Of a stretch of 64,000 nucleotides of DNA, positions 40,305 through 48,969 are shown one piece after another. Made by a program: the position numbers and the translations under genes. Origin of the DNA: Afifellaceae bacterium (GTDB taxonomy: Bacteria; Pseudomonadota; Alphaproteobacteria; Rhizobiales; Afifellaceae); assembly GCA_028281235.1 (NCBI GenBank), contig JANQKG010000061.1, positions 52,071-116,070 on the forward strand, read 5' to 3'. Each line of letters starts with the position of its first letter. Position 1 is the first letter of the stretch. The notes beneath the pieces were generated by a model that was not told the DNA's origin, searched no databases, and saw only the letters and a program-made list of their open reading frames with translations.

Positions 40305-40946
40305 ATGAGCCGCAGCGACGCGCTGGAGCCGATCGTCCGCCGCGTGCCGATGATTCCGGTCGTGACGCTCTCCAACGTCGCCTCCGCCGCACCGCTGGCG
40401 CGCGCGCTGGCCGCCGGCGGATTGCCGGTTGTTGAGATCACGCTGCGCACCGACGCGGCCATTGATTGCATTGCCGCCATTGCGGCCGAAGTGAGCGACG
40501 CCTTTGTCGGCGCCGGCACTGTGCTGACGCCGGACCAACACCAAGCTGCGCAGAGAGCCGGCGCCCGCTTCATGGTCTCTCCGGGCTCCAGCCCCAACCT
40601 CCTGGCGGCGGCGCGCGAGAGCGACGTTCCGCTTATGCCCGGCGCGATCACACCCTCTGAGGCCATGGCGCTCCGCGACGAAGGCTATACAATCCAAAAG
40701 TTCTTCCCGGCCGAGCCGGCCGGCGGCATCCCCTATCTGGACCGGCTCGCTGCACCTTTGGCCGGTATCCGCTTCTGCCCGACCGGCGGCATTGGTCCCG
40801 ACAACGCCGAGGCCTATCTGGCACAGCCCAACGTCGTTTGCGTCGGCGGCACCTGGGTTACGCCGGACGACGCGATCGCCGCCGGCGATTGGGGCCGCAT
40901 CGAGGCGCTGGCCCGCGAAGCCGCAGCGCTCAGGAGGAGCCCATGA
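40305..40946 (+). CDS. eda: 2-dehydro-3-deoxy-6-phosphogluconate aldolase (Eda)
   Basis: Class I aldolase that cleaves KDPG to pyruvate and glyceraldehyde 3-phosphate, the last Entner-Doudoroff step. The 213-residue protein has [29 protein letters not shown] (catalytic Glu), [12 protein letters not shown], the Schiff-base lysine in [13 protein letters not shown], and [16 protein letters not shown]. Its length is normal for the family. The stop overlaps the pgi start by ATGA, so the two are translated together. The 275 bp upstream hold two palindromic repeats, and the promoter is not obvious. Confidence 0.95.
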   Translation: MSRSDALEPIVRRVPMIPVVTLSNVASAAPLARALAAGGLPVVEITLRTDAAIDCIAAIAAEVSDAFVGAGTVLTPDQHQAAQRAGARFMVSPGSSPNLLAAARESDVPLMPGAITPSEAMALRDEGYTIQKFFPAEPAGGIPYLDRLAAPLAGIRFCPTGGIGPDNAEAYLAQPNVVCVGGTWVTPDDAIAAGDWGRIEALAREAAALRRSP

Positions 40947-42580
40947 AGGCGGCCGCCTTTGCCGCGCTGGAAGACCTGCGCGCGCATCGCGCAGAGATCG
41001 GCAATCCGCATCTGCGCGACCTCTTTGCCGCCGACCCGCATCGCTTCGAGCGCTTCTCGCTGACGCTCGGCGACCTGACGCTGGATTATTCCAAGAACCG
41101 CATCCAGCCGGAGACCATGCCGCTGCTTATCGCCCTGGCGGAACGCGCTGATGTGGGGGGGCTGCGCGACGCCATGTTCGCCGGCAAGCCGATCAACCAG
41201 ACGGAGGACCGCGCCGTCCTGCACACGGCCCTGCGTGCGCCGCCGGGCTTCCAGGCCATTGAAGGCGAGAACCTGTCGGTCGCCGAGGTTCACGAGACGC
41301 TGGAGCGTTTCCTGGCCTTCGCCGAGACCGTCCGCTCAGGCGAGATCCGCGGTGTCGCCGCCGACCGCTTCTCCGACGTCGTCAATATCGGCATCGGCGG
41401 CTCAGACCTTGGCCCCGCGATGGCGACGGAGGCGCTGTCGCCCTATCGCGAACTCGGGCCAAAGCTGCACTTCGTCTCCAATGTCGACGGTGCGCATCTG
41501 GCCGATACGTTGGCCGACCTCGATGCAGAGCGCACACTCTTCCTCATAGCCTCCAAGACCTTCACCACATCGGAGACGATGACCAATGCGGCTTCGGCCC
41601 GCGAATGGTTGTCCTATCGGCTCGGCGATGAGGCGGTCGGTGAGCATTTCGCCGCCATCTCCACCAATCTGGAGAAGGTCGCCGAATTCGGCATCCGGCC
41701 CGACCGCGTCTTCGGCTTCTGGGATTGGGTCGGCGGCCGCTACTCGGTGTGGTCCGCCATCGGCCTGCCGCTGGCGATCTCCATCGGCGCCGACAACTTC
41801 CGCCAGTTCCTCGCCGGCGCACATGCCATGGACGAGCATTTCCGCACGGCGCGCCTGACGGAGAACATGCCGGTCATCCTGGCGCTTCTCGGCATTTGGT
41901 ATCGCAATGTGTGGGACCTCCGCACGCACGCCGTGCTCCCCTACGACCAGCGCCTGGCGCGCTTTGCTGCGCATCTCCAGCAGCTTGATATGGAATCGAA
42001 CGGCAAGCGCGTGACACGACAAACAACGCTCGTGGAATACCGCACCGGCCCGATCGTCTGGGGCGAGCCGGGCACCAACGGACAGCACGCCTTCTTTCAG
42101 CTTCTCCACCAGGGCACGGAGATCGTGCCGGCGGATTTCCTCGTCGCTGCCGAGCCGCATGAAGAGATGGGCGACCATCACGCCAAGCTTGTCGCCAACT
42201 GCCTCGCTCAGACCGAGGCGCTCGCCTTCGGCAAGACGGAGGCGGAAGCGCGCGCCGAGCTGGCGGCGGCAGGGCTGTCCGCCGCGACGATCGAGAAGCT
42301 TGCGCTGCACAAGGTATTCCCGGGCAATCGCCCGACCAACACCCTTCTTTACCGCAAGCTCGACCCCAAGACGCTCGGCATGCTGATCGCGCTTTATGAG
42401 CACAAGGTCTTCGTGCAAGGCGCGATCTGGGACATCAACTCCTTCGACCAATGGGGTGTGGAGCTCGGCAAGGCGCTTGCAACGCGGCTCCTGCCGGTAG
42501 TGGCGGACGGCGCGGACACTGGCGCGCTCGACGCATCGACGCGTGGGCTTGTCGCCCGCTATCGCGCCCTTAGAGCATGA
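40943..42580 (+). CDS. pgi: Glucose-6-phosphate isomerase (Pgi)
   Basis: Interconverts glucose 6-phosphate and fructose 6-phosphate. The 545-residue protein has [49 protein letters not shown], and C-terminal [12 protein letters not shown], all signature regions. The ATG at 40943 follows AGGAGGAG and overlaps the eda stop; a frame open further upstream is eda shadow. The last two codons and the TGA (AGA GCA TGA) come from a palindromic repeat, so the repeat supplies the stop codon. Coupling of eda and pgi suits a cyclic Entner-Doudoroff flow. Confidence 0.96.
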   Translation: MKAAAFAALEDLRAHRAEIGNPHLRDLFAADPHRFERFSLTLGDLTLDYSKNRIQPETMPLLIALAERADVGGLRDAMFAGKPINQTEDRAVLHTALRAPPGFQAIEGENLSVAEVHETLERFLAFAETVRSGEIRGVAADRFSDVVNIGIGGSDLGPAMATEALSPYRELGPKLHFVSNVDGAHLADTLADLDAERTLFLIASKTFTTSETMTNAASAREWLSYRLGDEAVGEHFAAISTNLEKVAEFGIRPDRVFGFWDWVGGRYSVWSAIGLPLAISIGADNFRQFLAGAHAMDEHFRTARLTENMPVILALLGIWYRNVWDLRTHAVLPYDQRLARFAAHLQQLDMESNGKRVTRQTTLVEYRTGPIVWGEPGTNGQHAFFQLLHQGTEIVPADFLVAAEPHEEMGDHHAKLVANCLAQTEALAFGKTEAEARAELAAAGLSAATIEKLALHKVFPGNRPTNTLLYRKLDPKTLGMLIALYEHKVFVQGAIWDINSFDQWGVELGKALATRLLPVVADGADTGALDASTRGLVARYRALRA

Positions 42581-42660
42581 TCCCGAAAAGTGGGATCCGG
42601 TTTCCCGCCTTCGCGAAGCCCGCTTCGGCGGGCGAAGCAAGGTCGGATAAGATCATGTTC
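42571..42660. repeat. Hyphomicrobiales palindromic repeat, copy 2 with inserted hairpin
   Basis: It starts TAGAGCATGATCCCGAAAAG like copy 1 and ends with GATCATGTTC (42651-42660). Within it, an extra GC-rich hairpin (CTTCGC...GCCCGC-TTCG-GCGGGC...GAAG, about 42609-42639) makes it 40 bp longer than copy 1, so it is a mosaic. It provides the pgi stop codon. Confidence 0.82.
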
Positions 42661-42672
42661 CAGCAAAAAACA

Positions 42673-42711
42673 TAGAGCCTCCATTCTGATTGAATCAGAA
42701 CAGAGGCTCTA
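42673..42711. repeat. Second palindrome type, copy 2
   Basis: TAGAGCCT (42673-42680) and AGGCTCTA (42704-42711) enclose CATTCTGATT and AATCAGAA, close to the element at 40090-40131 apart from small changes. It lies between the convergent pgi and gpmA stops, where it could end transcription from either side. Confidence 0.75.
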
Positions 42712-42744
42712 GGACGGGAGGGTAGAGCCGTCGCGCGGGCGGCC

Positions 42745-43365
42745 TCAGCCGTCCAGGATCACCTTCTCCGCCACCGTCGTGTCGTCGTTGAGGCGATAGA
42801 CAAGCGGCACGCCTGTGGCGATCTCAAGCTTGGTCACGTCGTCGGGCGAAAGCTTGTCGAGCACCATGGCGAGCGAGCGCAGCGAGTTGCCATGGGCGGA
42901 GACAAGCACGCGCCGGCCACGCATGACATCGGGGAGTATGTGGGTGACGTAGTAAGGCCAGACGCGCGCGCCGGTGTCGCGCAGGCTCTCGCCGCCCGGT
43001 GGCTGGGTAGCATAGGAGCGGCGCCACAGATGCACCTGCTCGTCCCCCCATTTTTCGCGCGCATCGTCCTTGTTGAGCCCCACAAGGTCGCCGTAATGGC
43101 GCTCATTGAGCGCCTGGTCGCGATGCTCCTCAAGCCCGGTCTGGCCAAGCTCTTCAAGCATCAGTTTCAGCGTGCGCTGCGCGCGGATCAGCGCGCTCGT
43201 ATAGGCCACGTCGAAGGCATGGCCGGCCGCCTTCAGCTTGCGCCCGGCCGAGCTTGCCTCCTCCACGCCGCGCTCGGAGAGATCGACATCATGCCAGCCG
43301 GTGAAGAGGTTTTTGAGGTTCCATTCGCTCTGGCCGTGGCGCACGAGCACGAGAAGACGGTCCAT
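42745..43365 (-). CDS. gpmA: 2,3-bisphosphoglycerate-dependent phosphoglycerate mutase (GpmA)
   Basis: Interconverts 3- and 2-phosphoglycerate in lower glycolysis. The 206-residue protein begins [33 protein letters not shown], with the phosphorylated histidine in RHGQSEWN. It has [15 protein letters not shown] and the second catalytic histidine in [21 protein letters not shown]. It is shorter than E. coli GpmA (about 250), as is usual for alphaproteobacteria. It lies convergent to pgi, with dapB upstream on the same strand 120 bp away across another repeat. Confidence 0.95.
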   Translation of the reverse strand: MDRLLVLVRHGQSEWNLKNLFTGWHDVDLSERGVEEASSAGRKLKAAGHAFDVAYTSALIRAQRTLKLMLEELGQTGLEEHRDQALNERHYGDLVGLNKDDAREKWGDEQVHLWRRSYATQPPGGESLRDTGARVWPYYVTHILPDVMRGRRVLVSAHGNSLRSLAMVLDKLSPDDVTKLEIATGVPLVYRLNDDTTVAEKVILDG

Positions 43366-43437
43366 GTGATTGTCCTTTGACGCGTTAGAGCGTCGTCACG
43401 TTTGGTCGAACGCGCCACCGCTCACTCATTTCAGATG

Positions 43438-43484
43438 GAGCATGATCCTATCTGAGAACCGATCTCCACTTTTCGGGATCATGC
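43438..43484. repeat. Hyphomicrobiales palindromic repeat, copy 3 (divergent)
   Basis: GAGCATGATCC (43438-43448) and GGATCATGC (43476-43484) form the outer stem. The internal ACTTTTCGGGATCATGC part matches the reverse complement of copy 1, so this copy is inverted and partly degenerate. It ends one base before the dapB stop triplet. Confidence 0.75.
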
Positions 43485-43485
43485 G

Positions 43486-44295
43486 TCAATGCAGGCCGAG
43501 CACGTCGGCCATGGTGTAGAGTCCCGGCTTCTTGTCGAACGCCCACAAAGCGGCACGCACCGCGCCGCGGGCGAAGTTGTCACGGCTCTCCGCGCGATGG
43601 ACAAGCTCGATGCGTTCACCGTCGCCGGCCAGGATGACGGCGTGCTCGCCCACAACGGAGCCGCCGCGCAGCGTGGCAAAGCCGATGGCGCCCTCCGGCC
43701 GTGGGCCGGTATGGCCGTCGCGGGCGCGGATGGCGTTCTCCGCAAGGTCGACCGCCCGGCCATCCGCCGCCGCCTGCCCAAGCAGCAAGGCCGTGCCGGA
43801 CGGCGCATCCACCTTGTGGCGATGATGCATCTCCACCACCTCAATGTCGTAGCCCGGCCCCAGCGCGGCCGCAGCGCGGCGCACCAAAGACGCCAGAAGG
43901 TTGACGCCGAGGCTCATATTGCCGGATTTGACGATGCGGCAATGACGGGCCGCTGCCTGAAGCCGCTCTTCGTGCTCGCCTTGCAGGCCGGTGGTGCCGA
44001 TCACATGGACCGCGCGAGCCTGCGCGGCCAGCTCCGAGTAGGCGGCCGTCGCCTCCGGCGTGGTGAAGTCGAGCACGACGTCGGCGTCGACGAACCCGGC
44101 GACGGCATCGGCGCCAACGGTGACGCCGCACATCCCGGCCCCGGCCAGAAGCCCCGCATCCTCGCCCTGCACCTCCGCGTCCGGCCGGTCGAGCGCGGCG
44201 ACCAGGCGAAGCTTCTCCTCCGCCAGCACGGCGCGCGTCAACGCCCGCCCCATGCGCCCGCCAGCGCCCGTCACAAGCACCCTCAAGACGTCCAA
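43486..44295 (-). CDS. dapB: 4-hydroxy-tetrahydrodipicolinate reductase (DapB)
   Basis: NAD(P)H-dependent step of lysine and diaminopimelate synthesis. The 269-residue protein has the Rossmann motif [34 protein letters not shown], and the catalytic and substrate loop [21 protein letters not shown]. The start is TTG at 44295, with AAGGGA nine bases upstream. No ATG in frame fits the conserved beginning, although a GTG a few codons later is possible. It is divergent from regB (119 bp between starts). Confidence 0.94.
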   Translation of the reverse strand: MDVLRVLVTGAGGRMGRALTRAVLAEEKLRLVAALDRPDAEVQGEDAGLLAGAGMCGVTVGADAVAGFVDADVVLDFTTPEATAAYSELAAQARAVHVIGTTGLQGEHEERLQAAARHCRIVKSGNMSLGVNLLASLVRRAAAALGPGYDIEVVEMHHRHKVDAPSGTALLLGQAAADGRAVDLAENAIRARDGHTGPRPEGAIGFATLRGGSVVGEHAVILAGDGERIELVHRAESRDNFARGAVRAALWAFDKKPGLYTMADVLGLH

Positions 44296-44414
44296 ATCAT
44301 CGTTCCCTTGCTGGCATCCGCCGCTGTCCCGTCCGCGCTCCTATAGCAATGGCCGCAGCCCCCGCAAACCGCGCCGCCGCTGACTTGGCCATCGGTTAGG
44401 GGTATGAGGGCCCC

Positions 44415-45818
44415 ATGGACACCACAAACGGCAGCGTGCTGGAGACGCCGGGCGGCTGGTCGGGGCGCCGGCTCCGGCTGTCGACGCTGATCCGGCTGCG
44501 CTGGCTTGCCATTGGCGGACAATCGGCGGCGATTCTCATCGTCGGGCTGTGGTTCGGCTTTCCCCTGCCGTTCGGCGCCTGCTTTGCGCTGATTGCGGTC
44601 TCCGCCTGGCTGAACCTCGGGCTTCGGATCGCCTTCCCCGCCTCGCATCGCCTCGACCCGAACTGGGCGACGCTGCTGCTTGCCTATGACATCCTGCAGC
44701 TTGCGGGCCTGCTGTACCTGACGGGTGGACTGGAGAACCCCTTCGCCATTCTCCTGCTTGGCCCCGTTATGGTCTCCGCCACGATTCTGCAGCCCGACAA
44801 GACGTTTCTGCTCGGCGCGCTGACGCTTGGCGTGGCAACGGTGCTGGTCTTCATCCACCGCCCGCTGCCGTGGTTTCCCGATGAGGATTTCGATGCGCCG
44901 CTGCACTATGTCGGCGGTGTGTGGGTGGCACTTGCCAGCGCGCTTGTCTTCATGAGCTTCTACGCGTTCCGCGTGGCGGAGGAGGCCCGCCAACTTGCCG
45001 AAGCATTGTCCGCAACGGAGCTCGTTCTGCAGCGCGAGCAGCACTTGTCGGCGCTCGACGGACTGGCTGCCGCGGCCGCGCACGAGCTCGGCACGCCGCT
45101 GGCGACGATCTCGCTCGCCGTCAACGAATTGGCGAAGGAACTGCCTGAGGACGACCCGCACGCTGAGGACATCCGCCTGATCCGCGCCCAGTCGGAGCGC
45201 TGCCGCGACATCCTCTCTAAGATCGCTTCGCTGTCCGCCTCCCCTGAAGAGCATCTCGGCGCCATGCCGCTTTCTCATGTGCTGGAGGAGGTTGTGGCGC
45301 CACACCGCGATTTCGGCGTCGCCATTCAAGCGGCGTTCGCCGGCGAAGGCCCGGAGCCGGTGGCGGCGCGCAATCCCGGCCTCACCTACGGCTTGGGCAA
45401 TCTCTTGGACAATGCCGTCGATTTCGCTCGCTCGGAGGTGAACATCAAGGCGGAATGGACGGCCGCGAGCGTCACGATCACCATCGCTGATGACGGGCCC
45501 GGCTACGGCCCCGACGTCCTCGACCGCCTTGGCGAACCCTACGTCACCACCCGCCGCCCGGAGAAACCGGGCGCGGAGGAGCCGGGCGGCCTGGGTCTCG
45601 GCCTCGGCATCTTCATTGCCAAGACGCTGCTTGAACGCTCCGGCGCAACGCTTCGGCTCCAAAACCGCAAAGCGCCGGAGAAAGGCGCCATGGTGACCGT
45701 AGAGTGGCCGCGCAAGCGCTTTGAGACGGCGCGTGTGCAAGCCGCACTGGCCCAGCATGAACCATCGTTAGCCAAACCGGAAAGTGAGCCCGGCAAGAGC
45801 TTGATTGCCGGTGGATAA
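44415..45818 (+). CDS. regB: Redox-sensing histidine kinase (RegB/PrrB family)
   Basis: Inner-membrane sensor kinase that responds to the redox state of the quinone pool and phosphorylates RegA. The 467-residue protein has six likely TM helices in residues 20-185, including the quinone-site motif LYLTGGLENPF. The H-box is AAAAHELGTPLATIS (His223), a conserved redox cysteine is at 263 in SERCRDIL, and the ATPase domain has GLGNLLDNAVDFA and GGLGLGLGIFIAKTLLERSG. His223 and Cys263 lie two positions from the known His225 and Cys265 of the Rhodobacter protein. regA follows 40 bp downstream. Confidence 0.94.
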   Translation: MDTTNGSVLETPGGWSGRRLRLSTLIRLRWLAIGGQSAAILIVGLWFGFPLPFGACFALIAVSAWLNLGLRIAFPASHRLDPNWATLLLAYDILQLAGLLYLTGGLENPFAILLLGPVMVSATILQPDKTFLLGALTLGVATVLVFIHRPLPWFPDEDFDAPLHYVGGVWVALASALVFMSFYAFRVAEEARQLAEALSATELVLQREQHLSALDGLAAAAAHELGTPLATISLAVNELAKELPEDDPHAEDIRLIRAQSERCRDILSKIASLSASPEEHLGAMPLSHVLEEVVAPHRDFGVAIQAAFAGEGPEPVAARNPGLTYGLGNLLDNAVDFARSEVNIKAEWTAASVTITIADDGPGYGPDVLDRLGEPYVTTRRPEKPGAEEPGGLGLGLGIFIAKTLLERSGATLRLQNRKAPEKGAMVTVEWPRKRFETARVQAALAQHEPSLAKPESEPGKSLIAGG

Positions 45819-45858
45819 TGCCTACCTTAGAGCCGATTTAGACTGCGAGAAGCGTGAC

Positions 45859-46437
45859 ATGCTTCAATCCGACGAAACCATCACCGAGCCGTCGCCGCTG
45901 ACCCAATCAGCAGAAGGCGAGACGCTCCTCATCGTCGACGACGACCGGCCGTTCTGCCAGCGCCTGGCGCGCGCCATGGAGAAGCGGGGCTTTCTCACTG
46001 AAACCGCTGAATCGGTGGCCGAAGCCCGCGCTAAGGTCGAGGCGACCAATCCGACTTATGCCGTAGTCGACATGCGGCTTGAGGACGGCAACGGCCTTGA
46101 CGTCATCGAGCTGCTGCGCGCACGCCGCGCCGATGCACGCGCCATCATCCTCACCGGCTACGGCAATATCGCCACCGCCGTCACGGCCGTGAAGCTCGGC
46201 GCCATCGACTATCTCTCCAAGCCCGCCGATGCGGACGAGATTTTCGCTGCCCTCATGCAGCAGAAGGATCAGCGCGCCGAGCCGCCGGAAAACCCGATGT
46301 CGGCTGACCGCGTGCGCTGGGAGCACATTCAGCGGGTCTACGAGTTGTGCGACCGCAACGTCTCGGAGACGGCGCGCCGCCTCAACATGCACCGCCGCAC
46401 CCTGCAGCGCATCCTCGCCAAGCGCGCCCCGCGCTAA
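45859..46437 (+). CDS. regA: Redox response regulator (RegA/PrrA family)
   Basis: Two-domain transcription factor that controls respiration, carbon and nitrogen functions in response to redox state. The 192-residue protein has a receiver domain (TLLIVDDDRPFCQRLARAM; phospho-acceptor Asp71 in VVDMRLEDGNGLDV; Lys in YLSKPADADE). It ends in a short Fis-type HTH with NVSETARRLNMHRRTLQRILAKRAPR, nearly invariant in RegA proteins. I preferred the ATG at 45859; an upstream in-frame start at 45805 would overlap regB and add a non-conserved leader. The stop overlaps the mmcB stop on the other strand by two bases. Confidence 0.94.
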   Translation: MLQSDETITEPSPLTQSAEGETLLIVDDDRPFCQRLARAMEKRGFLTETAESVAEARAKVEATNPTYAVVDMRLEDGNGLDVIELLRARRADARAIILTGYGNIATAVTAVKLGAIDYLSKPADADEIFAALMQQKDQRAEPPENPMSADRVRWEHIQRVYELCDRNVSETARRLNMHRRTLQRILAKRAPR

Positions 46438-46982
46438 CCCAACCCCCACTGGCAGTCGGGGTCCTCAAGGTCATGCAGCCGATACGCCCCGACGCGGGCG
46501 ATGCGGATGAGCATCTCCTTGCGCCGGGCCGCCGTCAGCCGCGCGCCTTCAACGTCGCGCAGGATCTCCGCCCCATAGGGGTCAGCAACGATCAGCCCGG
46601 CCTCTGGCGGAAAGATCTCTACAGGCACATGCGGCCCGGTCGCGAAATAGAACTGGTCGCAATGCACCAGATAGTCCTGCCATTTCGCATCGGCGCGGAA
46701 ATCCTCCACCGATGACTTGATCTCCACGATCGTGATGGTGCCGTCGCCGCCAAGCGCCACCAGATCGGCGCGGCGTCCGGAACGGAGCGTCAATTCCGGG
46801 ATGAGCGCCAGGCCTTCCGCCCGCAGGCGGCGGCAGACACCGCGCCGAATCGCCAAGGCGCGCTCCGATTGGCGGCCGTCGCTGGGTGGCTCAGGCAGCT
46901 CCAGGCCGAGAAGGCTCGCTTGCGTGACGATGCGGATGCTCAATACGGATATCACCTTGTCTGGGATCACCGCCTTGATCAT
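46434..46982 (-). CDS. mmcB: MmcB-family DNA repair protein (PD-(D/E)XK-like)
   Basis: Member of the MmcB family, linked in Caulobacter to survival of mitomycin C damage. The conserved block is DGRQSERALAIRRGVCRRLRAEGLALIPELTLRSGRRADLVALGGDGTITIVEIKSS, whose RADLVAL...IVEIKSS fits the PD-(D/E)XK nuclease core, followed by WQDYLVHCDQFYFATGPHVP. The start is uncertain. The ATG at 46982 is given, but a TTG at 46943 has AAGGTG upstream and would give a length nearer the family norm (about 150-170). Its 3' end meets regA tail to tail with overlapping stop codons. Confidence 0.88.
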   Translation of the reverse strand: MIKAVIPDKVISVLSIRIVTQASLLGLELPEPPSDGRQSERALAIRRGVCRRLRAEGLALIPELTLRSGRRADLVALGGDGTITIVEIKSSVEDFRADAKWQDYLVHCDQFYFATGPHVPVEIFPPEAGLIVADPYGAEILRDVEGARLTAARRKEMLIRIARVGAYRLHDLEDPDCQWGLG

Positions 46983-47090
46983 GACCCATCCGGAGATGGA
47001 AACAAAGCCGGAACGATCATTTTCCGGCATTTGCGGAGTCTTAACCGCACACGCTCATAGTCCGGCAACCACGTTTTGGCGGAGTTCGAC

Positions 47091-47312
47091 ATGGTTCAGA
47101 GTATCGGTAAAGTCAGTCTCGCGGCGGTCTTCGCGCTCAGCCTGCTGGCGACGGGCGCCTGTACGCGCACGCAGCAATATATGGCCAGCGGCGGCGCTAT
47201 CGGCGCCGGTGGTGGCGCCGTGGTCGCCGCGACGACGGGCGGCACGGTGCTCGGGGGCGCCATCGTCGGCGGAGCGCTGGGAACGGCTGGCGGCTATCTC
47301 GCCTCGCGCTGA
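47091..47312 (+). CDS. Small glycine-zipper envelope protein
   Basis: A 73-residue exported protein with an N-terminal signal (MVQSIGKVSLAAVFALSLLATGAC) and a glycine-zipper stretch (ASGGAIGAGGGAVVAATTGG, continuing GALGTAGGYLASR), as in small envelope proteins of the glycine zipper 2TM/Omp families. The residues before the cysteine (TGAC) are a weak lipobox, so lipidation is possible but unsure. The ATG at 47091 follows GGCGGAG; a TTG five codons upstream is less likely. No specific function can be assigned. Confidence 0.75.
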   Translation: MVQSIGKVSLAAVFALSLLATGACTRTQQYMASGGAIGAGGGAVVAATTGGTVLGGAIVGGALGTAGGYLASR

Positions 47313-47474
47313 CCGATAAGCGCGCGCTGAGCCCACTCGATTCCACGATCAATTGCTCGACCGGGTCCGCCGCCGGGCGCTGGAACGCACCGGCCCCGGC
47401 GGCCGGCTCGCGCCACGAACCCGCCACCTTGCTCGCCAGAATGTCCGGTCTGTTTGATGTAACGGAACGATGAC

Positions 47475-48677
47475 ATGTCCAAGAAGGTAAGGCGGCGCTC
47501 GTACGTTGCCGCAATCGCCGCAATGCTTCTCCTGCCCGCCACCGCTTCGGCCCAATGCGGCGGCGCGCAAGGTTTCGGGTCATGGCTTCAGCAATTCAAG
47601 GGCGAGGCTCAGGCGGCGGGAGTCTCCGCGCGCGCCCTGGCAGCGCTTGACGGCGTCCGCTTCGACCAGAAGGTCATCAACGCCGATCGGCGGCAGGGCG
47701 TCTTCTCGCAGAGTTTCCTGGAATTCGCCGGCCGCATGGTCGCCGACTACCGCATGCAGCAAGGCCGCGCGCGCCTGAAGAAGCACGCCGGCACATTCTC
47801 GCGCGTTGAAAGTCAATATGGCGTGCCCGGCCCCGTCATCGCCGCCTTCTGGGGGCTTGAGACGGATTTCGGCGCCAATCTCGGCGGCTTCTCCACGCTG
47901 CAATCACTGGCGACGCTTGCACGCGACTGCCGCCGGCCCGACCGCTTCCGCGCCGAGCTCCTTGCCGCACTGAAGCTGCTCGATCGCGGCGACCTTGCCG
48001 CCGCCGACATGAAGGGCGCCTGGGCCGGCGAGATCGGCCAGATGCAGTTCATTCCGACGGAATATCTCACCACGGCCGTGGACTTTGACGGCGACGGCAA
48101 GCGCAATCTGGTGCGCTCCGTGCCTGATGTGCTCGCCTCCTCCGCCGCTCTTCTGAAAAAGCACGGTTGGCGCGGCGGCGAGCCGTGGCTGGAGGAAGTG
48201 CGGGCGCCGAACGACATGCCGTGGCCGGAGGCTGACCTGGCGATCAAGCATCCGCGCTCGCAATGGGCCGCCTGGGGTGTGGCGCGCGCCGATGGGAGCG
48301 CGCTCCCCGCCGACAGCATGCCGGCGGCGCTGCTCCTGCCGATGGGTCGGCTCGGGCCTGCGTTCCTCGCCTATCGCAATTTCGACGTCTACACGCGGTG
48401 GAACGAATCCCTCGTCTACGCCACCACCGCCGCTTACTTTGCGACGCGGCTCGCCGGAGCGCCGCGCGTCCGAGCCGGCAGCGCCAAAGCGCCAACGCGC
48501 AATCAAATCATCGAGGTGCAGAAGCGCCTTGAGCAGCTCGGCCACGATGTCGGCGGCGCCGACGGCATCATCGGCGCCAAGACGCGCGCAGCGGTCAAGG
48601 CCGTGCAGATGCAGCTTGGAATGCCGGCCGATTCCTACCCCGATCCAGGCTTTCTGGCGGCGCTCAAGCGGATGTAA
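47475..48677 (+). CDS. Lytic murein transglycosylase (MltB-like) with C-terminal peptidoglycan-binding domain
   Basis: Periplasmic enzyme that cleaves glycan strands of peptidoglycan to 1,6-anhydromuropeptides. The 400-residue protein has a signal peptide (MSKKVRRRSYVAAIAAMLLL...ASA-Q, no lipobox). The SLT_2 catalytic domain carries the predicted catalytic Glu in AAFWGLETDFGANLG and GEIGQMQFIPTEYLTTAVDFDGDGKRN. A PG_binding_1 domain occupies the last 65 residues (NQIIEVQKRLEQLGHDVGGADGIIGAKTRAAVKAVQ). This architecture is standard for alphaproteobacterial MltB-type enzymes. Confidence 0.94.
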   Translation: MSKKVRRRSYVAAIAAMLLLPATASAQCGGAQGFGSWLQQFKGEAQAAGVSARALAALDGVRFDQKVINADRRQGVFSQSFLEFAGRMVADYRMQQGRARLKKHAGTFSRVESQYGVPGPVIAAFWGLETDFGANLGGFSTLQSLATLARDCRRPDRFRAELLAALKLLDRGDLAAADMKGAWAGEIGQMQFIPTEYLTTAVDFDGDGKRNLVRSVPDVLASSAALLKKHGWRGGEPWLEEVRAPNDMPWPEADLAIKHPRSQWAAWGVARADGSALPADSMPAALLLPMGRLGPAFLAYRNFDVYTRWNESLVYATTAAYFATRLAGAPRVRAGSAKAPTRNQIIEVQKRLEQLGHDVGGADGIIGAKTRAAVKAVQMQLGMPADSYPDPGFLAALKRM

Positions 48678-48969
48678 CGGCCGTATCGCCTCCCGTGAAG
48701 AGACGTGATGGCGGTGGCAGCCGCGTTTCCTTCCCGCTTTGCGTGCATTGCATCCTGGCCGCCAAACTGGTTTTCTCTGCCGCTGACAGACGAAGGACAC
48801 GAAAGCCCGCGGCGGAATGACCTTCGAGAGCCCTGTAGACCAGAGCGGCCGGCGCCACGCTTTGCGTGCTGTGCGCCGTTGGAAAACCGACATCGTTGCC
48901 GGCTATGCCGTGCCGCGAGCGGACTTCGCCGCCGATCGATTCGCCTCGCAATAGCTTCAGGACATCGCT

